Below, piece by piece: positions 1-8,654 of a stretch of DNA of 8,654 nucleotides. This stretch comes from Marinagarivorans sp. UBA5868 (lineage in GTDB: Bacteria; Pseudomonadota; Gammaproteobacteria; Pseudomonadales; Cellvibrionaceae), in contig DJFQ01000033.1 in the NCBI GenBank assembly GCA_002432095.1, forward strand, positions 16,683 to 25,336. Reading direction: 5' to 3'. A model generated the notes under the pieces. The model was not told where the DNA came from. It saw only the letters and a list, made by a program, of their open reading frames with translations, and did not search any database. Within the stretch, counting starts at the first letter, position 1. Every line of letters begins with the position of its first letter. A program made the position numbers and the translations under genes.

Positions 1-812
1 AACAAACTGTACTCGCCGGTATGCACATGGGCTGAGCTCCGGCTGATAACGCCGCCCTGGTGCGTCCAGGGTTCCAAACCCAGCTCCAGTCCGCCGTTGA
101 CAATAAGGTTCGGAGTCTGCGATTTCACTGCGGCTGCGGCGGCCTGCATTTCTGCCGATAATTCTGCGTAAGTGACAATAAAATCATCGACTAGATATTT
201 CACTTCTGCATTATCCACCTCAATCGTCAGCGCATTGATATCGCTGTCGGACTGGGGATTGCCGATAAATTCCCCTTCAAGCTTTTGCCATGCCAGTGGC
301 TCCGCCTGGATTTCCGCGAGCGTCAAACTGGTGAGCGCGCCTTCGGAAACCTGAGTCCAATTCAGTTTCGCCGTCGATGGTTGGTCGGTTTCGAGCAGCT
401 TGATCCACACAGAGGCGTTATAGGCGCGGCCCCGCTCCAGCGGTTGCAGCACCAGCATAGGCCCGTGCCAAGTCGCCTTGCGGTTGGTGACCAAAATGCT
501 GCCCGGTTTGAAATAACCTTGGTCGCGCACATAGGTCAGATATTCACCGCGGTACAGCAGACTGCTGTCCGGGCCGACAAAATAGGCACTTTCGTCAAAA
601 TTGAGATGAATTGTCTGCGGCGCAGCGCCATTTCCACGGTCTGCACTCGCCTGGCCCGAAAACAGTGAAACATTCGCCGGCACCGCCTCGATAAAGACTT
701 CTTTTGTCTCGGACGAATCTGGATTGCACGCCACCAACACCAGCGGGGCTGCAGCCATCAAACTCCTGCGGATACACAGAGCCAGTCGGGAAATGCGTGT
801 TGCTTTGGTCAT
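1..812 (-). CDS. Carbohydrate-binding lipoprotein, CBM22-like modules (N-terminal part)
   Basis: This open frame runs off the left edge, with 270 codons visible. The N-terminus is a lipoprotein signal: basic residues (R6, R9, R15, R16), a hydrophobic core and the lipobox LVAC with Cys29. Residue +2 is Asn, not the Asp inner-membrane retention signal, so an outer-membrane or surface location is plausible. Residues ~70-216 resemble a family 22 (xylan-binding type) beta-sandwich module: ATWHGPM at 113-119, GRAYNASVWIKL at 128-139, WQKLEGEF at 175-182, and YLVDDF near 206-211. A second module begins at ~234 with NLIVNGGLELGLEPW and ARG-like QGGVISRSSAHVHTGEYS, then is cut off. Tandem CBM22 modules usually precede a GH10 xylanase or esterase domain, but no catalytic domain is visible, so no enzyme is named. 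An in-frame ATG also exists at 824. I chose 812 because GGATGA lies 8 nt upstream. Neither site has a strong Shine-Dalgarno. It probably has its own promoter, because a likely terminator lies between it and the upstream operon; no convincing promoter was found. Confidence 0.8.
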   Translation of the reverse strand, partial: MTKATRISRLALCIRRSLMAAAPLVLVACNPDSSETKEVFIEAVPANVSLFSGQASADRGNGAAPQTIHLNFDESAYFVGPDSSLLYRGEYLTYVRDQGYFKPGSILVTNRKATWHGPMLVLQPLERGRAYNASVWIKLLETDQPSTAKLNWTQVSEGALTSLTLAEIQAEPLAWQKLEGEFIGNPQSDSDINALTIEVDNAEVKYLVDDFIVTYAELSAEMQAAAAAVKSQTPNLIVNGGLELGLEPWTHQGGVISRSSAHVHTGEYSL

Positions 813-843
813 GGATAAAGTCATCCGCAGCGTAAGCTAGAAC

Positions 844-876
844 AAAAAAGCCGCCGGGTGCTGAATCCGGTCGGGC
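844..876 (-). terminator. Probable intrinsic terminator of the signalling operon
   Basis: Read on the minus strand, GCC-CGA-CCGG-(9-nt loop)-CCGG-C-GGC forms a GC-rich but imperfect hairpin (876-850). It is followed directly by six T residues (849-844). It lies about 70 nt after the stop codon of the REC-GGDEF-EAL gene and 20-32 nt before the start of the lipoprotein gene. A second, weak A/T-rich inverted repeat (GAAAAA/TTTTTC, 924-940) sits just after the stop codon. It has no T-tract on this strand and is not called. The internal bulge lowers confidence. Confidence 0.5.
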
Positions 877-945
877 TAAAATCGGGTATCGAATAAAGTC
901 TAGTAGAGGATTACGGAACGAGGGAAAAACCTTCTTTTTCTGGGG

Positions 946-2721
946 TCATGCCCGGTTGGCGCCGCTTTTTTTATGCTGCAGCGCGCGCTGTTGGCAGAAC
1001 AATTCAAATTCCGGCGCCGGCATGGGTTTGGCAAAATAATAACCCTGTATCTGATCACAACAGAGCTCACGCAAAAATTGCAGCTGAGCTTCCTCTTCCA
1101 CGCCTTCGGCCACCACCTGCAAATCCAGACTGCGCGCCATGGCAACAATTGTACGGACAATGGCGGCACTATCCTCATCGGCGGGGGTATCGATGATAAA
1201 CGAACGATCGATTTTCAATTCATCAATAGGAAACGTTTTTAAATAACTGAGGGACGAGTAGCCAGTACCAAAATCGTCAATTGATAGCAACGCACCGATG
1301 GTTTTGATTTTGAAGAGCAGATCGCCCACCCGGTCGCGGTCGCCCATCAACACGCCTTCAGTAATTTCCAGAATCAGCAATTCTGGATCCATTCCGGTAT
1401 CACTTAACACTTTTTGCACGATAGCCGGAAAGCGGTTATCGCGGAATTGCTGCGCCGATACATTGACCGACATACTAAGATTGCGCAGACCATTCTGTTG
1501 CCACTGCACGTTTTGCTCACAGGCGCGGCGCAGAACCCATTCACCAATGGGTATGATCATGCCGGAATCTTCCGCGACAGGAATAAATTCATAAGGTGGA
1601 ATAAATCCGCGCTGGGGGTGGCGCCAGCGTAACAATGCCTCGGCACCTTTGACTTCACCGCTCGCCGCGCAGATTTTCGGCTGGTAATACAAATCCAATT
1701 CGTTACGTTCCAGCACCCGTCGCAAGCTGTGTTCCACATTCATGCGTTGTTGCGCAACGGCGTTGATCTCCGCGGAAAAGAACTGGTAACAATCGCGGCC
1801 TTTTTCTTTGGCATAGGCGGTTGCCGCACCCGCGTGTTTCATTAATGTATCGGTGGTATCCGCATCTTTTGGAAATAACGCGATGCCAATACTAACCGTG
1901 ATGTAAATTTCCCGCTGACGGATATGAAACGGATCGCGCAGTCCGGTACGCAACCGTTCCGCGATGGCAACAATCTGACCGCCACTTTTAAGATCGGTCA
2001 ACAAAATGGAAAATTCATCACCGGAAAGCCGCGCGATATTGCGCCACGCCGCTTCCGGTCCGCCGCGGCTGATGGTATCGGTTTCGCGCAGACTTTTTAG
2101 CAAGCGGCGGGACACTTCCACCAACAACTCATCGCCAGCTTGGGTACCCAATAGTTCATTGACCTGCTGGAAGCGGTCAATGGCGATATTGAGCACCGCC
2201 ACCTGGCCGTTTTCCCGTGTGGCGCATTTGATTGCCCAGTCCAGGCGATCCAGAAATAATTTACGGTTGGGCAACTGAGTGAGCGTGTCGTAATACGCGA
2301 GTTGGTCCTGATAGGCTTTTACCGTCAAGGTATTTTTGATTCGCAGTACCAATTCACTGCGGTCCACCGGTTTGGCGAGAAAATCCGTGGCGCCCAGCTC
2401 CAGTGCCTTCAATTTTGTATTGGAGTCGTTGGACGAGGTGAGCACGATAACGGAAAGAAATTTGGTTTCCGGGTTTTCGCGCAGGGCCTTGAGAATGGCA
2501 AAGCCATCCACATTGGGCATATTCAAATCCAGCAGCACCACGTCGGGCCGTTCATTAAAAATGGCATCCACCGCGCTGGTGGAATCCTCGATTTTGATAA
2601 AAAACCGATAATTGTGCTCTTCCAGACACGTTTGCAGTACATCCATCACCAGCGGCTCGTCGTCGATCATCATGATCACGGCGTCGTAAAATGGCGTTTC
2701 CTGCTTGGGTGTATCGTTCAT
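946..2721 (-). CDS. Response regulator, REC-GGDEF-EAL cyclic-di-GMP protein
   Basis: This is a soluble 591-residue regulator. The receiver domain (~13-132) has acidic pair D20/D21, phospho-acceptor D65 in VVLLD, T95 and K117 (AKP). The GGDEF domain (~142-315) opens with [10 protein letters not shown] but carries SGDEF at 233-237. A dozen or so extra residues ([11 protein letters not shown]) precede the motif, and there is no RxxD inhibitory site at the usual distance. The EAL domain (~330-575) looks complete: EALLRW at 361-366, N420 (VNVSAQQF), LEITE at 451-455, DDFGTG at 482-487, K503 (ELKID), AEGVE around E539 and QGYYF at 559-563. I therefore infer cyclic-di-GMP phosphodiesterase activity gated by phosphorylation. 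Cyclase activity is uncertain: the D and E of the motif remain but the first Gly is Ser. The start at 2721 has AGG with a 6-nt spacer. The gene lies 64 nt after the hybrid kinase, its likely phosphodonor. Confidence 0.95.
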   Translation of the reverse strand: MNDTPKQETPFYDAVIMMIDDEPLVMDVLQTCLEEHNYRFFIKIEDSTSAVDAIFNERPDVVLLDLNMPNVDGFAILKALRENPETKFLSVIVLTSSNDSNTKLKALELGATDFLAKPVDRSELVLRIKNTLTVKAYQDQLAYYDTLTQLPNRKLFLDRLDWAIKCATRENGQVAVLNIAIDRFQQVNELLGTQAGDELLVEVSRRLLKSLRETDTISRGGPEAAWRNIARLSGDEFSILLTDLKSGGQIVAIAERLRTGLRDPFHIRQREIYITVSIGIALFPKDADTTDTLMKHAGAATAYAKEKGRDCYQFFSAEINAVAQQRMNVEHSLRRVLERNELDLYYQPKICAASGEVKGAEALLRWRHPQRGFIPPYEFIPVAEDSGMIIPIGEWVLRRACEQNVQWQQNGLRNLSMSVNVSAQQFRDNRFPAIVQKVLSDTGMDPELLILEITEGVLMGDRDRVGDLLFKIKTIGALLSIDDFGTGYSSLSYLKTFPIDELKIDRSFIIDTPADEDSAAIVRTIVAMARSLDLQVVAEGVEEEAQLQFLRELCCDQIQGYYFAKPMPAPEFELFCQQRALQHKKSGANRA

Positions 2722-2724
2722 AAC

Positions 2725-2731
2725 TTACCTG
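2725..2731 (-). promoter_or_regulatory. Ribosome binding site of the REC-GGDEF-EAL gene
   Basis: The minus strand reads CAGGTAAGTTATG. The AGG core is 6 nt from the ATG at 2721 and supports that start. The 64-nt gap from the kinase stop codon contains only a 4-bp GCGA/TCGC hairpin and no T-tract, so read-through from the kinase gene is expected. Confidence 0.6.
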
Positions 2732-2785
2732 AATATTCCGCAGCGACACCTCGCCAACTGCTGATACTTCGACAATAGTTTGCGT

Positions 2786-5377
2786 TCAACCGGTTTGATG
2801 TCCGACAGATGAGTTGTGCTCCACCTGCAACAGCGAGCGGTCGATACGCTGAAATAATTGGTTGATTTCACCGACGGCTTGCAGAATGCGACTGTCATCC
2901 TGCTGCTGCGCGGCGGTTTCCAATTTATAGAACGGATCGGTAAAAGCGTAAAATCCAACAGTTCCCGCCGAACCTTTGATTTTGTGCGCAAGCACGGCAA
3001 GCTCGTGATAATTCCCCGCTTTGTGCAGCGCGCTGATCTCACCCAACTGCTGTTCCAGTTTGATAACAAACTTGCTGACAATGGGGCGGTATTTTTCGTT
3101 GTTCTGCAAAATGGAAATGACCGGCGCTTTACTCTCCTGGAGATGCTCGTCTTGACGTTTGCCTAACGTCCGCGCGGCAGCTTTGTTTTTTGCCACTCTA
3201 TCCTGCAGCACCGGAATGGCGGCGGTGGATTTTTCCACCCGCTTGCCACCGATATAACTGGCGACTTTTTCCAACAGATTGTCGATTTTAATGGGCTTGC
3301 CCAAATAACCGTCAAAACCCGCCTGCAGACATTTTTGTTCAATGCCTTTCATAGCGTGCGCAGTGAGTGCCACCACGGGTGTTTTTAAACCGAGTTCGCG
3401 CATTTTGCCAACGGCGGTATAGCCATCCATTTCCGGCATTTGCACATCCATTAAAATTAATTGATAGGTGTTTTTACCGACGATCTGCAGCGCTTCCATA
3501 CCATTGCCGGCAACGGTCACCGTTACACCTTGGTGATTGAGCACCAGGCGAATCAGATCGCGGTTTTCTTCGCTGTCATCCACCACCAATACATGGGCGT
3601 TCGGCATCTGCCAATCGGTTTGTTCTTGTTGCTGCTCACTGCGCGCAGCGAGAATCTGTTTGGGATTGAGTAGCGCAACACCACGGCAATCACCGGGATC
3701 GAGCGATAAGGTAAAGCGACTGCCCTTGCCCGGCTCGCTTTCCACAAAAATATCGCCGCCTAAAGCGTTGGCGAATTTTTTACTGATGGTCAGCCCCAGA
3801 CCGGTACCGCCAAATCGGCGGGTAATGGAACTATCCGCTTGCACAAAAGGGTCGAATATTTTGTTCAGTTGCGCATCGTTCATACCAATGCCAGTATCGA
3901 TCACCTCGATGTAGACATTGCTATCACCCCGGGCATTTTTATCGTAGCGGCTGACAATGGTGACGCTACCGCTGGGGGTAAATTTAATGGCATTGCCGAC
4001 CAGGTTGGTCACGATCTGCCGCACTCGCCCGGCATCCGTGTGTATTTTGGCTGGCAATTCGGTGAGGGGTTTATAAACGAGCTCAATACCTTTGTTTTGC
4101 GCCGAAATGCCCAGCACTTCCAATACATCCAAAATAATATCGTGCAGTGGACACGGCATTTTTTCCACGTCGATCTGCCCGGATTCCACCTTGGACAGAT
4201 CAAGAATATCGTTGATCAATTCCAACAAATGACGACTGTTTTTGGCGATGGTGTCCAGATAGTGGCGATAATTTTCGCCCTCTCCATAACCGCGCTGCAG
4301 AACCTCGGTAAAACCCATAATGGCGTTCATCGGGGTGCGGATTTCGTGGCTCATATTCGCCAGGAAAACACTTTTCGACTGATTGGCAATTTCTGCGTCT
4401 TCCTTGGATTTCAGCAACTCGATTTCTTTCTGCTCGAGGACGGTTACATCATCAAAGCTCACTAGTACACCGCCGGCTTTACCATTATTGGCGAGTACTG
4501 GCGAACAATTCACCATAAACGTTCGAATCTGCCCGTTTTCCAATTGCAGGCGTATGCGTTGACTGGTCACCGCATTGCCCGATTCGATGGCGCGCCCCCA
4601 GGGCGACTGTTTGGCGACAAAAGCACTGTCATCCACATTCGACCAACGGAACCGGCGGCAATTAACGCCGACAAGATCCGCCGGGTTGCGCGCCAGAATT
4701 CGTGCAAACGCTTGGTTGGCCAGCACAATATTCTGTCGCGCATCGAGCACCAACAAACCTTCCGCCATGGTATCCAGCGCCGAGCGCACCCGATCTGGAA
4801 TCGCCTGGGAGGGATCCAGCAATTTCAGCATGCGGCCGAGGTAAAAAAAGAAAAATAAAAAGCTGATGGCGCTGACGAAGGTAATAAAGCGCACCAGCGG
4901 CTGCTGTAAAAATCCCATGACCCCCGGCGCAAAAGCCGGCGTGAAATACAAATCGACAGAGCCCCATTTTTCCTCGCCGGACCAGATCGGCACCGACACC
5001 CGATCCGCCATGGATTGCTGCGTCTCTGACGCCGGTGGCGCATCCACTTTTCCGATGCGCGCAATTTCCTCACCGGATTCACGCTTGATTAACCCGTAAA
5101 GAATATCTGGATTGCGCTGCACCACATGATGCAACACCGCTTCCATTCGCGCGGCGTCCGCATGGGTGAGCAGCAAGGTGCCATTCACGGCGATGACTTC
5201 CGCCACTTGAGCGCGGCTTTCCAATAGTTGCCGCTGACTGTCGGGCAGCAAGCCAATAAAGCTGCCAATCAGCATCAAGGTCACGGTAATGCTCGTAAGC
5301 CCCAATGCGAGTCGGTACTGCGTGCCCTTTTGTTTAACGCGGGTAGAAAGCTGTTTGACTCGGGAATAAGTCGACAT
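2786..5377 (-). CDS. Membrane hybrid sensor histidine kinase (PAS-HisKA-HATPase-REC-HPt)
   Basis: This is an 863-residue tripartite hybrid kinase. After a basic cytoplasmic start, TM1 spans ~22-45. An extracytoplasmic sensor of ~115 residues follows (46-160; RNPDILYGLIKRESG and WGSVDLYF suggest a single-Cache/CHASE-like fold, an uncertain assignment). TM2 is ~163-181 (ISFLFFFFYLG). A PAS domain occupies ~197-312 (EGLLVLDARQNIVLANQAF) and leads through a short helix to HisKA with H344 in NMSHEIRTPM. The ATPase domain has the N box around N458/N462, G1 box DTGIGM (494-499) and G2 box GGTGLGL (523-529). The receiver (~594-710) has D600/D601, phospho-acceptor D644 (LMDVQMPEMDGY), T672 and K694. 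After a charged linker, HPt (~755-850) has H798 in AHKIKGSAG. All residues for a His344-Asp644-His798 relay are present. The ATG at 5377 is 3 nt after the preceding stop codon. Its only SD-like sequence, GGAG, lies 11 nt upstream inside the previous gene, so translational coupling is likely. The organisation resembles BarA-type kinases, but orthology is not claimed. Confidence 0.95.
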   Translation of the reverse strand: MSTYSRVKQLSTRVKQKGTQYRLALGLTSITVTLMLIGSFIGLLPDSQRQLLESRAQVAEVIAVNGTLLLTHADAARMEAVLHHVVQRNPDILYGLIKRESGEEIARIGKVDAPPASETQQSMADRVSVPIWSGEEKWGSVDLYFTPAFAPGVMGFLQQPLVRFITFVSAISFLFFFFYLGRMLKLLDPSQAIPDRVRSALDTMAEGLLVLDARQNIVLANQAFARILARNPADLVGVNCRRFRWSNVDDSAFVAKQSPWGRAIESGNAVTSQRIRLQLENGQIRTFMVNCSPVLANNGKAGGVLVSFDDVTVLEQKEIELLKSKEDAEIANQSKSVFLANMSHEIRTPMNAIMGFTEVLQRGYGEGENYRHYLDTIAKNSRHLLELINDILDLSKVESGQIDVEKMPCPLHDIILDVLEVLGISAQNKGIELVYKPLTELPAKIHTDAGRVRQIVTNLVGNAIKFTPSGSVTIVSRYDKNARGDSNVYIEVIDTGIGMNDAQLNKIFDPFVQADSSITRRFGGTGLGLTISKKFANALGGDIFVESEPGKGSRFTLSLDPGDCRGVALLNPKQILAARSEQQQEQTDWQMPNAHVLVVDDSEENRDLIRLVLNHQGVTVTVAGNGMEALQIVGKNTYQLILMDVQMPEMDGYTAVGKMRELGLKTPVVALTAHAMKGIEQKCLQAGFDGYLGKPIKIDNLLEKVASYIGGKRVEKSTAAIPVLQDRVAKNKAAARTLGKRQDEHLQESKAPVISILQNNEKYRPIVSKFVIKLEQQLGEISALHKAGNYHELAVLAHKIKGSAGTVGFYAFTDPFYKLETAAQQQDDSRILQAVGEINQLFQRIDRSLLQVEHNSSVGHQTG

Positions 5378-5380
5378 TAA

Positions 5381-8654
<3,274 letters not shown>

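Noticed and set aside
1..812. Naming the left-edge gene as a GH10 xylanase
   Set aside because: Only the signal peptide and carbohydrate-binding modules are visible; the catalytic domain, if any, lies outside the window.
825..945. Promoter for the lipoprotein gene
   Set aside because: The best pairings (such as TAGACT with a T-rich -10) match sigma-70 poorly and overlap the probable terminator, so none is called.
3839..4465. Plus-strand open frame of 208 codons opposite the kinase
   Set aside because: Antisense to the conserved HisKA/HATPase region; the minus strand clearly encodes the protein and the plus translation shows no family pattern.

Overview
All four genes that can be supported lie on the minus strand, so the window reads right to left. 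Codon use and base composition look uniform. The gene content is a hybrid kinase with PAS, receiver and HPt domains, a REC-GGDEF-EAL protein, a very large repeat surface protein, and a lipoprotein with xylan-binding-type modules. This suggests an aquatic or polysaccharide-degrading gammaproteobacterium, perhaps of the Cellvibrio/Saccharophagus/Teredinibacter type. That placement is inferred from domain content and is not proven.

Layout, in transcription order: (1) 8654-5381 is the C-terminal part of a very large surface or exported protein, open past the window edge. It holds the end of a module resembling those that follow parallel beta-helix repeats, eight tandem Ig-like repeats of about 93 residues, a 12-fold Pro-Glu tract, an acidic low-complexity stretch, a short helical region, a C-terminal hydrophobic hairpin and an acidic tail. 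(2) Only 3 nt later, 5377-2786 is an 863-residue membrane hybrid histidine kinase: TM - extracytoplasmic sensor - TM - PAS - HisKA - HATPase - REC - HPt. (3) After a further 64 nt, 2721-946 is a 591-residue response regulator, REC - GGDEF (variant SGDEF) - EAL. (4) An imperfect hairpin with a T-tract at 876-844 probably ends this transcript. (5) A separate gene starts at 812 (or 824) and runs off the left edge. It encodes a lipoprotein with CBM22-like carbohydrate-binding modules.

The first three genes look like one operon and one signalling unit. A surface-repeat protein anchored in the inner membrane is cotranscribed with, and probably translationally coupled to, a kinase that has every element of a His-Asp-His relay. 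The next gene supplies the final Asp on a protein whose EAL domain looks catalytically intact. The simplest model is a surface or envelope cue passed through the kinase to local cyclic-di-GMP turnover. The physical link between the giant protein and the kinase is a hypothesis from gene order. I saw no tRNA, rRNA, CRISPR array or insertion sequence. The only non-coding stretch above 100 bases is 813-945.
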